Assembly (NCBI GenBank): GCA_963819175.1
Contig: CAWFVJ010000010.1
Coordinates: forward strand, 124,001 to 188,000
Direction of reading: 5' to 3'
Length of the DNA: 64,000 nt
DNA from: CAWBRT01 sp963819175
GTDB taxonomy: Bacteria > Acidobacteriota > Terriglobia > Terriglobales > Acidobacteriaceae
The stretch's first letter is position 1; every line of letters begins with the position of its first letter. The notes under the pieces were generated by a model. The model saw only the letters and a list, made by a program, of their open reading frames with translations, was not told the DNA's origin and did no database searches. The position numbers were made by a program, and so were the translations under genes. Shown here one piece after another: positions 1-9,957 of this stretch.

Positions 1-1896
1 CTCACGAATTGGATCTTCACTTCGCGCACGGTAGCGGTCACCTGCAAGGACTGGCTCGGCATCGCGATTGCCATCGCATCGCCTGGCCAAATGTCTTGTG
101 CTCCAGGCAACGAATGATTCCAGCACTGGTACTGACCCGACCACGCCGTTGCTGTCGTGTCCTCCAACAGTGTGGCGGCTGCACTGCGGCATTCGTCGGA
201 AGCTTCGTGCCGGCGGCAGCTTCACTTTCACCACCGCGCTACGCATCCCGTATCTTGTGCGCGCGCCAGCGCCGCGATGCTCCCACTGTTTTGCGCCCTC
301 CCCTCGGCCTGTCCGCCTCCGCGATAGCTCACGACGATCACGTCGCCGTTTCCCGGCATGCTGTAGCTGTAAAACACAACTTCCGGGCTGGTCGTGATCG
401 TCGCAAGCCGCCCCGTCGATTTTTTCGCCAATGATCTTCGAACTGCTGGCCGTCGATCCGCTCGGTGTGACTCGCACCTCCGCCGCGGCTGTCCGCTGGA
501 TTTCCGTGTACCCCAACGTGCAGTGCAGGTCCACCGCATCGATCACCGCATAAGTGGCGAAGGCAGGCGCGTTCTTGATCTGCCCGTCAAACAGCACGGT
601 AGGCGCCGCCAGCATGGTTGCCGGATTGGATGGATCGATCTCGCGCAATTCCATGACAACATTCAAATCCGCCGCAATCGTCGCGCCTCCAGTCCCTGAC
701 CCGCTGGGATGCGAACCCGAATGGAACAACTGTTCGGTCCTGAACGGCTCGACACAGTAGAATCTGGTGACAAGAACATATCGATGACCTTTGGTTGTCG
801 CCACCACCGGGCCAGTCGCAGCTCCGTTCACCAGTGCCTGTATCGTCGGAACCGTTTCCGTTCTGTGTAATTGAAAAGCCTGCCAGGCAGCTTGCCGCGC
901 CCACGGTTCCCGCATAGAGTCCGCCCACAACGCCACGGCTCGGCGCCGTGAAACTGAATTCTCCGTGTTGCAGAACGACGGCTCCTGCCAACTCAATGTT
1001 TTCAGCCATTGCCACATAGGTTTGTCCGTCGGTTCCGGTTCCGCCGCTCACCGCCAGGTATCCGCCTGCCGGCAAAAAAGCTTGTGCCGGGTCAACCACG
1101 CTCCATGCCTGTGTCGCCAGAGCTTTCTGTGTAGTCTTCCACCAGCAGAGTGCCGCTCGCGCCCGAGTATGGGCTCTGCGACAGCGTGAACCAGTACGAA
1201 CTTCCATTGCCTTGGAAGTAATCCTTGACGTAGCGCTGCGGCTCCGAGTCGCCCAGAACCGTAATGTCGTTCACGACCCCATGCGGCTGTTGCAACGTCA
1301 GTGTGGCGTCGTTGCTTTCGGTAATCGCAACGCTCTGCGAACCGACTGGCTTGAATATCAGTTTGCTGTCGTGAATGCGATACGCCGCCCGGCACAAGGT
1401 CCCGAGTTGCGCGGCATGCTTCGACCAGTTCAGTTCGGGATCAACACTGAATGGCGCCAGCATTTCCATGGCTTGCACCCCGGACATGTCGAACACACCC
1501 GGGGCCAACTCGCTGGTGAGCGATTGCAGGATGTCTCCTCCGCAGCGGCCCACGATCGGCGCCCTGCGCGGGCAGCACCGCGCGGTCCAGCACATACTCT
1601 TCTCCTACCGCGTTCAGCAGCAAGCGGCTGATCGGCCCAGTTTGTCCGGCGCCCAGCAACTCCCGTTGCGGCGCTTGCGAGAGGTATCCGGTGAAAACCG
1701 CCGAGCCGTCTCTCCTGCGCAGCTCGACTCGCGCACCCAGCGCGGGCGCCGTGAGGTCGTTCGCGCCCGTCAGCCACACCTGCATCCCCGCCGCCTGATT
1801 GTATTTCCGCACAATCCGTGGCAGGTGTTCAGCGTCAAGAAAACCGCTGTAATCGCGGGGTCCGGCGTTATCCAGATTGTCGATCGTCAGAATCAT
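1..1896 (-). pseudogene. Phage tail/virion structural protein, frame-disrupted and cut by the window edge
   Basis: The N-terminus starts at the ATG at 1896 (MILTIDNLDNAGPRDY) and reads well to about 1565. It then continues in a second frame (about 1565-1150), a third (about 1150-850) and further frames towards base 1, where the reading is still open. Each segment is good protein sequence without stops, so this is one protein of at least 630 residues interrupted by four or more indels. The start resembles phage tail or baseplate proteins that open with a short beta-rich domain; no catalytic motif is visible. It is the last gene of the phage morphogenesis series in this window. Tail function is inferred from position after capsid, connector and virion genes. 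Decay and sequencing error are both possible causes of the breaks. Confidence 0.55.
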
Positions 1897-2020
1897 TCTG
1901 CTCTTGTCCGCCCTGGTGATTTCCGGCAGCCGCCCGGCGGCTGTCGTTTCCCGTGGCAATACCGCTCCCCAGTGCATCCAAACAGCAAGGGAGTGGTTCC
2001 AAGCTCCATTGGATTTCGGT

Positions 2021-2344
2021 ATGAGCGCTTCCCAAACCGAGGCAATTTTGCTTCTTCAAAATCAACTGCGAATTCGCTTGGCCGAGTTGGGCTTTCAGGA
2101 CAGCCAGGCTGCCGGCAGTTTGCAGCGGCATCTGGCGGAAATCGCCGTTCTCGGCAACGACTTCGCTCAGCACACGCTGCCGCTGTTCTTGTCGATGTCG
2201 CTTGAAAACTCAGAATCGATCGCCCAGCTCGCCGCCACCATCAAGTGCGATCTCGACGAATTGCGCGACGCGCTGAGCGATGTGCAAACCGACCTGATCG
2301 AACTCATGCAGTTCCTGAACCGCGCGTCCCAGGAGTCTCAATAG
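2021..2344 (+). CDS. Small helical hypothetical protein, opposite strand inside the phage cluster
   Basis: A 107-residue frame starting MSASQTEAILLLQNQL. Its composition is protein-like: amphipathic, Leu-, Gln- and Glu-rich, predicted mostly helical, ending in a coiled-coil-like run of acidic and hydrophobic residues. It faces the opposite way to every neighbouring phage gene, overlaps the 3' end of the minus-strand virion gene (ends 2338) by a few bases, and diverges from the tail gene that starts at 1896. Without it the minus strand would have an unexplained gap of about 440 bases here. The ribosome site is weak. I do not recognise the family. A phage accessory or regulatory protein is possible but not shown. 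Confidence 0.5.
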   Translation: MSASQTEAILLLQNQLRIRLAELGFQDSQAAGSLQRHLAEIAVLGNDFAQHTLPLFLSMSLENSESIAQLAATIKCDLDELRDALSDVQTDLIELMQFLNRASQESQ

Positions 2345-3792
2345 AGAGTCGCCAGCGACGGAGGGAAATAGACCCTGTAGCAGTAGACCGTCTCTCCGTC
2401 AGTGGCGTCCTGGCATGCCATCGCCTCGAACGCCGCGTGCAGTGTCGTCGCCCGCCACGGATCCGCCAGTTTCAGCGCGCCCTCCCGCGGCGAACCCGCG
2501 CCTTGCAGTCGCGGATAGTAGAAGCAAACCCTGCCGGCCGAGGTTTCCGGCAGCACGAACAACGCGGACCATTCCTGGAAAAAGTTGCCGCCTTCGCGGT
2601 CGACAAACGCGACCACTTTCTGCACGCACGCCGTACTCGCTGGTGCTCCGCCAAGCAGCGGCGCATCGAGTTGCAGCGAGTGATCGGTCAGCCCCACCAC
2701 TCGCCCTACGTTAAACGTAATTCGCCGGATGTAATCCGCCTGATAAGCCAGCGGCGGCGGACTCGGAATATAGGCTCCCGGCGATCCCTGTTCCCACGTA
2801 CCCCGTCTGTTGCTGGTAATCCAGGTCCACGGCCACGATGTCGCCAACCGCAAAGCCTGTAACCGCCGGGCCCACCATCAACTCCTGTGCGGTCGATCCC
2901 GCTTGCAACGCAACCGCCGCCTCCGCACTCCGCCGGGTGCCGCACGGCCAGCACGTTCATGTGCTGCGCACCGCAGGCGAGCGCCATCTGGAGTTTTCCC
3001 CACTCGCGGAATTCCAGTTCCACGGCCGCTCCCCGATTCGTGCGGAACTGCCGGTTCACGGCCGCGTCCGGACCTATGCGCAGAGTCTCCACCTTGGTCT
3101 GCGCGCGTCCGGACGAAATTGTCCACCCATCCCGCGTCGATCCACGGCGCGGGCGGACTGTCCAGGTTGAACAATCCCACCGCCGCCGGATCGAACGCGC
3201 TCGGCGTTTCCGTCGTGCGATTCACGGGCGCAAAGTATGCGCGAATTCCGTCGCTGACGGGCTGCATCAATGCTCGAATCGTGCTGTTCCCGCTCATGCA
3301 GGCTGCGCCTCCGGAAAGTAATAAAGTCTGCAATGTGGCCGAACGCATCAGCAGCTTGCCGTCGTTTTTCAGGGCCGCCAGTTTCGGCGCTGTCCAGAAG
3401 ATCGTCGTTCCCAGCGGCACCGCCGGTGATTGCGTGTAATCGAACTCGGGAGCCGACGCCGGCACGCAGATGCTTCGCAGCTCCGTATCCATCTCCGTCA
3501 GTTGCCGGCCTCGATCCGCATTGCCGCTTCCGTCGGTGCCATCGACGCGATACTCAATCGTGCATTCCAGCAGGTGCAGCGCAATCTGCCCGGACGCCGC
3601 GGTAATCGCCCACTCCGCGCCCCAGTTCACGCAGAACACGCCCAGCAGCAAATCCTGCAACCCGGGACGCTCATTTTCGTTCACCAGAATTCCCGGTCTC
3701 GTCGTCCCGTTCACCGTCATCGTGCGCGATGGATTCAACTGCGCCAGCCGGTTTCGCAACGCAATGTAGAAGCTGTCTTTCGCAAATTGCAT
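2338..3792 (-). pseudogene. Phage virion protein, three frameshifts
   Basis: Starts at 3792 (MQFAKDSFYIALRNRLAQLNPSRTM) and reads about 230 residues in one frame to near 3100. It then continues in three further frames (about 3090-2950, 2900-2770 and 2770-2338), ending with PSLATLY and a stop at 2338. Joined, it would be a protein of about 480 residues. The first part resembles virion or tail proteins of acidobacterial prophages; no enzymatic motif was seen. It lies four bases downstream of the 140-residue gene ending at 3796, so it is transcribed with the head genes. The absence of internal stops within each segment suggests recent indels or base-calling errors rather than old decay. Confidence 0.55.
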
Positions 3793-3795
3793 CCT

Positions 3796-4218
3796 TCACT
3801 CCATCACTTGCAGCCGGTACAGATATTGGCTGCCGGCAAACAGTTCAGAGTCCACCTTCGTTACCCGGAAGGTCTGCTCATTCCATCGAATCGACGCCAG
3901 TTGCACCAGCAAACCGGTCACGTCGCTGGCGCCTCGCTGTTCCACGATCGCATCCAGCGTGGAAGCGGCGATCACCAGTTCGCATTTGCTTCTGAACTCT
4001 CCCGGACTCTGCATCGCCCGTACCATCACCGGCGCCACCGTGACTTCTTCCATCTGTGGCTGTGAGACTCCCAACTGCGCTCCGTCCCCCGTCGCCGACG
4101 CCGCCAATGGGAAACGGAACTGCACCGAAGTCGCTCCCATCGTGCGAATCAATGCTTCCGCTGAACGCGCTGCCGCCAACGCCGGAGTTGCCACTCCCGT
4201 CCATCCCGATTGAGGCAT
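3796..4218 (-). CDS. Phage hypothetical protein (head-tail region)
   Basis: An intact 140-residue protein starting MPQSGWTGVATPALAAARSA. It sits directly between the head-tail connector (ends 4220) and the virion protein (starts 3792), with almost no spacing, as in a tightly packed morphogenesis operon. It has no signal peptide or membrane segment. Position and size fit a head-closure, neck or tail-completion protein, but no motif proves this. It is one of the few genes in the phage block with an unbroken frame. Confidence 0.6.
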   Translation of the reverse strand: MPQSGWTGVATPALAAARSAEALIRTMGATSVQFRFPLAASATGDGAQLGVSQPQMEEVTVAPVMVRAMQSPGEFRSKCELVIAASTLDAIVEQRGASDVTGLLVQLASIRWNEQTFRVTKVDSELFAGSQYLYRLQVME

Positions 4219-4219
4219 C

Positions 4220-4862
4220 TCAGCTCACCTTCCGCGCCACGTAATGCGCCAGCAACTGCCGTACCGTATCGTCGATAATCGAATTCGAAAAATACTCGAG
4301 CTGCATTTGGTCCAGCTTGCTCAGCCGCACATTGAGCGCCGGAGTCGCCTGCGCATTGCGGATCAGCGCCGCGCATGCGTGCTTCACCGGCTCGGCAATC
4401 GGATCCAACCCCGCCGTGTACGTGATTTCAACCTCGTTGAATGGCATGCCCCACGGCCCGCGCAGCAGCGACACTTCTCCGGTAACGGCGTCGAAGTCGA
4501 TAATGTCCGCCGTGATCGCCGTCCACTGTCCCGGCAATCCAAAAACTTCCGCCACTTCGGCGACAAACTGTTGTTGCGGCTCCCACCAGAATTGCGCTTC
4601 TCCGCGCCTGCGGCTGAGCGTAGCGCGCGCGCCCCGAGATAATCGGCGAAGTCGCCGGCGAAACCGCGGCCAGCGGCAGATACGTCAGCCGCACCGTGCT
4701 CGTCTCCGGCATCAAGCGCAGCCGCTCCGTGTACTGCGCCGGCGCCAGCGTTGGCCGCTTGCAATACGCGTCGACTAGCGCGGACACCGCGCCAATCAGC
4801 GCCGAGGGCGTCGCCAGATCAACCCCGTAGCTCTCGAATTCCGAGGCACTCAAATAGACCAT
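4220..4862 (-). pseudogene. Phage head-tail connector protein, one frameshift
   Basis: The N-terminal part (MVYLSASEFESYGVDLATPS, from 4862) reads to about 4620. The C-terminal part (VFGLPGQWTAITADIID onward) is in another frame and stops at 4220. Together they give about 210 residues. The pattern of short helices around a central loop, the length, and the position right after the major capsid gene fit the gp6/connector family of HK97-like phages, which joins the portal to the tail. One indel around 4600-4640 separates the halves. The gene abuts the next one (4218) with one base between, so translation is probably coupled. Function is inferred mainly from gene order. Confidence 0.55.
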
Positions 4863-4996
4863 TGCGTTCTCCGTCTGCGAACCCTCTCCAAACGAGCGGC
4901 GGTTGCCCGGCCGGAGCAGCCAGGTGCAACCGGGATTGTTCCCGCCGCACCTGCTGCTCCAGGCCCGCGCGCGCCGCGTCCCTGGGATTCCGCCTC

Positions 4997-5969
4997 TTAT
5001 CGAGTGACGTTAACCTGGAAGTGCGCGTAGTTTGCGCCCTTGACGACGACCGCGCCGAATTTGACCACCATCAACTGGTGCGCCAGCGTGCCCGTCAACC
5101 CCAGCTGGAAAACCCGCGGATTCGCGTCCGTCAGCCAGTGATACTCGATCAGGTCTTCGGTCACGATGTAGGCGGGCAACACCGCCGAACCGCTGCCCGG
5201 CGTGCCCGTATAGGGCAGGCACCATTCCGGAATCAGCGGCAGCTCGCCAGCCTGGGTGGTCAATGTCTTCACCGAGAGTCCAGCCGTGATCTCCTTGGTC
5301 GAGAGCACGACGTTGAACTCCGCTTTCATTTCGCGGTCGATCAGGTCCAGCAGCACCGGGTTGGCGTAGATCGCGGTGGGCCGGACCTCGTAGTTGGAGT
5401 TCGCCACCATCGACGCGATCGTCGATTTCAATCCGTCGACAATGCTGCTGCTGTTCCCGATCGTCGCGATGTTACCGCCCGCCTCGATCTGCCCGACTGC
5501 GCCGAAATACTGCATCGTGGCCGGAGCGCTCAGCGAAGTATCGTTTCCGTTCCACAGCGCCACATCGTGCGTGCGCATCAACCCGTCGACGGAGTCCGCC
5601 AGGTCCTTTGCCTGCAGATAAGCGAACTGGCTCTGCTGCGCGCCGACTTCGATGTCAAACAAGTTGTAGTTGATCTGGGAAACCAGCGCCTTCAGTGGCA
5701 CGCTGCGCTCAACCCGGGTCGGCGACCCGATCGCCGCCACAATGTTGCGCGGATCGACAAAGCCGTTCGCCGCCGAAGGAGCGTGCGATCGCCGTCTGCT
5801 CGAAATAACGCGACGGGTGGCCGGTGGCCGGAACCTGCTTGATGCGCTGCCCGAATACTCCGCGGCGGCGGACAATGTCGAGGATCTCCGTCTGATATTG
5901 GTTGACCTCTATTGCGCCGGGGCCCATGAAATCGGCCGCGGCATGCAGATCGATAAATTGTGTGTTCAT
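4997..5969 (-). pseudogene. Phage major capsid protein, one frameshift
   Basis: Start ATG at 5969 (MNTQFIDLHAAADFMGPGAI) with GGGAG five bases upstream. The frame breaks near 5785 after the segment containing HPSRYFEQTAIARS. It resumes in the frame that reads NGFVDPRNIVAAIG and ends NVTR with a stop at 4997, giving about 320 residues. The interior (INYNLFDIEVGAQQ, NSSSIVDGLKSTIASM, ATIGNSSS) looks like the HK97-fold capsid proteins that hold a long N-arm, P-domain and A-domain. It lies between a scaffold-like coiled coil and the connector, the usual order for head genes. One indel disrupts it; if real, it would abolish virion assembly. Confidence 0.65.
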
Positions 5970-6106
5970 CTTCTCCCTTTCGAAAGGAAAGCCCGCGGTG
6001 CGGATGCACGAACATTGCACCTGCCCACGGGCTGAAACTGAAACTCGGCCAGTCCTATAAATCGTCGGGCGCGTCATTCGACATCAGCCGGCACAGCAAT
6101 TGCAGC

Positions 6107-6572
6107 CTACAGCAGACCCGCCCGCGCCATTTCGGCCTTCACCGCGATCCTCTGCTCCACGCTCAATGAGGTCAGCGCCTTCTCCAGCGCTGCGCTATTG
6201 CGCGGCAGGCCGTCGTCTCCGCCATTCTTGGCCAGCAACGCCATGGTCGTCACCGACAGCGTTTTCCTCCGCGTGCGTTCGGCCTCGGCCTTCAGCTCCG
6301 CGTTCTGCTTCTCCAACTCCGCCAAGCTTCGCTTGCCGCGACGCTGCTGTCCGATCCGGTCTTCTGTGCATCGTCGCCGCCGTCTTCGCCGCTGCCGTGC
6401 AGGCCATTGCCGGAGATTCGTCGATGGCCGCCACGATTCGATCCACCTTGGCGTGCAGAGCCTCGAACTGCTGCTCCATCTTCGCCACCAGCGTGCACAA
6501 TCGTGTGGCAACGTCTGTCATTCGTTCCGCGCTTGCCGCCAATTCAGCCGTCGCGGCCTGGTTTTGTTCCAT
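6107..6572 (-). pseudogene. Coiled-coil scaffold-like phage protein, one frameshift
   Basis: Starts at 6572 (MEQNQAATAELAASAERMTD) immediately after an intrinsic terminator, with a G-rich ribosome site. About 65 residues of heptad-like helix (VAKMEQQFEALHAKVDRIV) read in one frame. The sequence then continues in another frame (RSLAELEKQNAELKAEAERT to MARAGLL) with a stop at 6107. The joined product is about 155 residues, nearly all helical and charged, as expected of a capsid scaffold placed between prohead protease and major capsid gene. Assignment rests on coiled-coil character and gene order. Confidence 0.5.
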
Positions 6573-6582
6573 TCATTCCCCC

Positions 6583-6609
6583 AAAAAAAAAGCCGGCTCC
6601 CGGCCGGCT
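6583..6609 (-). terminator. Intrinsic terminator between the protease-like and scaffold genes
   Basis: On the minus strand the sequence reads AGCCGGC, a five-base loop, GCCGGCT, then nine T. This is a textbook Rho-independent terminator. It falls between the protease-like gene and the start of the scaffold-like gene at 6572, so head genes downstream need read-through or their own promoter. Confidence 0.8.
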
Positions 6610-7357
6610 GTTCGAGCTGTCCATCGATTCCGAATCCACTGCTATGGCGCCAACCGCACCTTGCGAACCTTCAACCAACCGGGCCCACTCTGCCGAGCTG
6701 CCTTCGTGAATCGCGGCTTGCTTTATCGAGTACTTTGCGCTCGCCTCGCGACCCGTAATCTCGACCCACGTTCGTTGATATGCCGCCTTGTTCTTCAGCA
6801 GGACCGCGGCTCCCGTGAACGTGAACTTCGTCACCGCCCACACTGCTGCCTCCACGTCGGCCACGTGCACGTCCGCGATCTCGTACGACATGCCGAGTTC
6901 GCCCTTCCCTTTCGCCCGCATCTCGCCCACCACTTCCGGAAAGTCCTTGCCGTAGAGATAACCGCCGACCTTCAATTGCTGCACCCGGCCGTGCAGATGC
7001 AGCGCTCGTCCCCCTCGCTCCAGCACTCGTGAACGCCGGCAGCGCTTCCAGCTCCGCCGAGGTGACCACCCCGATCTTTGCCCGTGCATTGTGTCCGTCG
7101 AGCGAAGGCGTGTAGTCGACCGCCATGCCCAGCAGAGAGGGAATCGCCTCCTCCACGGCCTTGCCCGTCAGCAGCACGCGATGTCCCCGCGAGCCGCTCG
7201 GCGGTTTATCCGACGGCGCATCCACCAGCGTTAACACGCCGCGGAACGGCACGCGATTCGGATGCCCCTCGATCTCCGGCATCTCGATCGCCATCGATTC
7301 CAGCAATTCCAGGCGAGCGGCATCCTTGCTTAACTCCGAGCGCGCTTCCAGGCTCAT
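6610..7357 (-). pseudogene. Prohead-protease-like phage protein, frameshifted
   Basis: Starts at 7357 (MSLEARSELSKDAARLELLE) with a GGAGG ribosome site. About 110 residues read in the first frame, including GMAVDYTPSLDGHNARAKIG. An indel near 7020-7030 moves it to a second frame (VQQLKVGGYLYGKDFPEVVG, GELGMSYEIADVHVA). The His in DGHN and the Ser in GMSYE are placed like the catalytic pair of U35-type prohead proteases, and the gene follows the portal as in HK97-like phages. In the present sequence the second frame runs through the terminator, so the 3' end here is approximate. Protease role is an inference; a structural phage protein is the alternative. Confidence 0.45.
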
Positions 7358-7373
7358 TGCGCGATCCTCCGCC

Positions 7374-8709
7374 TTAACCGCGCCGGCATTGGCCGCCTGC
7401 TCTCGCGCTCGCCGAAGCCCGCTGGAAGGAAACCGGTTTGCCCGCCAGCGGTTCTTCCTCTTGTATCTGCGGCGGCGTCAGCGGCGGCAGGCCGCGCCGT
7501 CTCCGCACCTCATCGATGGTCAGCACGCCGTTGCGCAACAGAATCTCCTCGATCTGCGCCTGCTCAAACTGGTCCGGCGCATCCAGGTCGGTGAAGACAA
7601 ATTCCAGATCGTGCCAGCCAAGTCTCTTGACGATCACGTCGCGCGTCAGATGCTCGGACAGCAGGCGCGCCGTCGGCACAATCGCGGTCTGGAACGCCGA
7701 ATCGTTCATCTCCTTCGCCGTCGATCGATTCACGTCGGATTCCAGCCCCAGCAACATCGGCGGCAGATCGAAGGCATCGGCGATCACCCGGATCAGAAAC
7801 TCCTGCCACTGCAATCGCAGGTCGGCATCCGTGCCCGATCCGAAGCGCAACACCTCCGGCTTGTTGTCGGCCGTAAGGATTGGCACCTTGCCGGTTCCCT
7901 CGATCTCGTCCTGCCACCACCGGATCAAGCGCTCGTGCTGCGTTGCGCCGATCCCCTGCAGCCACAGCGCGTATTGCACCACCGAGTTGCTCGCCGTTCG
8001 CGCCGCATACCGGTGCGCGCTCAGGAAGTGGTGGATCGTCTCGAACGCCACCTCCAGCCGCCCCAGCCCGAACGGCGTGTGCGTGCGCGGGTTCAGCCGT
8101 ATGTACGACAGCTCGTCGTCCCGCAGCGTGATCTGTCCCTCGGCGCCGAAGCGGCCGGTTTCCTGCACGTAGCGCGGCGACTCCGGCCTTCCGTCCCAGT
8201 CCGCCCGCATCCGGATCGTCGCTCCGTCCACCGGCCACAGCGTCAAGGGCTGCGACGGATCGGCATTGGCATCGATTTCAATCGCGCCGAAACCGCCCAC
8301 GATCACGTCCTCCAGCACCTGCTCGGCCAGCGAGCGAAAAGAATCGTCCGGGTTCGGCAGCTCCAGGTTGCGCGTCAACACCGCGATGCGCTCCTCGCCT
8401 TGCGCCAGCTCCTCCAGCTTGCGCCCGTGCCGCGGCTGTATTCTCCACCGCATCCCCGCGACCCGGTCTTTCACCGTGTTGATCGCCTTGCGCGCCAGCG
8501 GGGTCTCGGCGAAGCGCCGCAGGTTCACCGGCGTCCGTTTTGGCAGCGCATTGTTGCTCGGCGCGTAGGTGTTAAAGATCGAAGGCAGCGCCGCCGTCCG
8601 CCGCCGTCCCGCCTCGGAGCCTGCCACCGGGCTCTGCCCGGACTCCTTGTCGTTGCCCCTGGCGGGACGCCCACCATCGGTGCGCCGCGCCGCGCAAACT
8701 GTCCTGTAT
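7374..8709 (-). CDS. Phage portal protein
   Basis: The uninterrupted frame runs from 8627 to 7374 (417 residues). Its sequence is that of a portal: FAETPLARKAINTVKDRV near the start, ALWLQGIGATQHERLIRWW, and EFLIRVIADAFDLPPMLLGL followed by NRSTAKEMNDSAFQTAIV. Portals form the dodecameric DNA entry ring and anchor terminase. A better start is the ATG at 8709 (MSIQDSLRGAAHRWW), which reads into the main frame only if one base is changed near 8600-8620, so the N-terminus is probably also hit by an indel. It lies after the terminator of the HipA/DUF3037 pair and 16 bases before the protease-like gene. Confidence 0.75.
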
Positions 8710-8890
8710 GCTCATCCGTTTCCTCAGTCCATGTCATTGCCGGCAAGCCCCTGGATCCCGGCCAATACCGCCTGTGACGCCGCTGTCACCTTTGGCGTAC
8801 GCGTCTTGCGTTCGGGCGACGGCGAAGCCTCATCGAGCGCCTCTCATGCTCACCCGCGAAATTCGGCTCAACCCGCCAACTTCCAGTCCA

Positions 8891-8915
8891 AACAAAAAAG
8901 CTCCCTTCCGGGAGC
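8891..8915 (-). terminator. Intrinsic terminator after the DUF3037 gene
   Basis: Minus-strand reading gives GCTCCC, a GGAA loop, GGGAGC and then TTTTTTGTTT. It lies about 30 bases after the DUF3037 stop and before the portal start, which makes the HipA-like/DUF3037 pair a unit that ends on its own terminator. Confidence 0.8.
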
Positions 8916-8945
8916 CGCCTTGAACATTCGTCACTTTTCCAACTC

Positions 8946-9833
8946 TTACAGCCTCAACTCCATCCGCGCCCGCTCGGCGATCCTGGGCATGTCCGCCAGG
9001 CTCGCCACCGCAATCTCCTGCGCCTTCAGTGTCGCCAGCGCAAACCCGATGCCTTCGTCGTCGCGGTCCAGATCGTCTTCGACAATCGCCGTCAACTCCG
9101 CCTGAGCCTGCTCGATCCGCTGGATTCCTGCGCGCAGATGCGGGAAGCTGAAGGCCAGCACCTTCGCCGAGTTCACATCGGCCTCCAGCGAAATAGCATG
9201 AAACAGCTTGACCCGCCCATCCGCTCGCGGCGGAGCGCCGCCCGTACCGTTCTTCTGCGGCGCATAGCCGCAATCGATCTTCAGCGGATCGCCGCGATGC
9301 GTGTATTCCGCCACCGCAATTCCCTTGCGCATGAACTGCCAGACCCCATGCCGTTCGAATTCGTCCCGCATTCTTCCGAACAGCGCCTGCCGCCCGCTGA
9401 ACGCCCGCCCTCCGCGGCGCGCCCGCTCCAGGTACAACTGCGCCAGGTTATCCATCTCGGCCTGCGGCGACTCCGCCAGAACCGCCTTGGCGGGCGTCAG
9501 CCGAATCGCATTGGAGAAAGTATCCTCCATCCGGCTCAGCAGCCACTCGCGGCTGTTACCGCCCTCCGCCAGTCGCTCGCGGATTTCGCGCTCCAGCGCC
9601 TCCAGCATCTCCACGTCGACATCCGGATCAAGGCAACGCACCCGCCTCCAGTCCCGCGTAAAACGCACATCGGCGAACACCGCCTGGCTCGAACCCGCTT
9701 TGCCGGGCTCGTAAAGCACCACGCCCAGGTTGACAAACTCGTCCTTCACCGCGTCCGGCACATACCGCAGCAGGAAGAACTCGCACTGTCTCCGTTCTTT
9801 CAATTTGCCGCCCACTGAAGTTTCGAGTTTCAA
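8946..9833 (-). CDS. DUF3037 domain protein
   Basis: An intact protein of about 290 residues. The conserved opening (RRQCEFFLLRYVPDAVKDEF then VNLGVVLYEP) is the DUF3037 signature, followed by a mixed alpha/beta body. The longest frame starts at a TTG at 9833; a GTG at 9815 gives MGGKLKERRQCEFF and is an equally reasonable start. From knowledge of the family, DUF3037 genes often neighbour HipA-like kinase genes, and that is the arrangement here (kinase upstream, ending at 9961). Function is unknown; a partner, antidote or substrate of the kinase is a plausible reading. The frame is intact while most phage genes around it are broken. Confidence 0.8.
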   Translation of the reverse strand: MKLETSVGGKLKERRQCEFFLLRYVPDAVKDEFVNLGVVLYEPGKAGSSQAVFADVRFTRDWRRVRCLDPDVDVEMLEALEREIRERLAEGGNSREWLLSRMEDTFSNAIRLTPAKAVLAESPQAEMDNLAQLYLERARRGGRAFSGRQALFGRMRDEFERHGVWQFMRKGIAVAEYTHRGDPLKIDCGYAPQKNGTGGAPPRADGRVKLFHAISLEADVNSAKVLAFSFPHLRAGIQRIEQAQAELTAIVEDDLDRDDEGIGFALATLKAQEIAVASLADMPRIAERARMELRL

Positions 9834-9957
9834 GTTTCAAGTTTCAAGTTTCGAATCTCGTGCTGAAACCCGTTTTCTTGCCGTCTTGAGCTTCGAGTTT
9901 CAACCCGTGAATCCCGCTTTCTTGCTTGAAACTTGAAACTCAAAACTTGAAACTTCT
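9820..9957. repeat. TTTCAAG tandem repeats in inverted arrangement
   Basis: Between the HipA-like and DUF3037 genes, the heptamer TTTCAAG/AAGTTTC is repeated in tandem at about 9829-9855 and again in inverted orientation at about 9927-9957. The two blocks could pair as a long hairpin around a degenerate centre. It is simple-sequence DNA and prone to slippage. It overlaps the longest possible 5' end of the DUF3037 frame, which makes the TTG start there less likely. Confidence 0.75.

Noticed and set aside
7125..8777. A 550-codon plus-strand frame opposite the portal
   Set aside because: Arg- and Gln-rich composition typical of antisense of a GC-rich gene; the portal on the other strand is clearly real.
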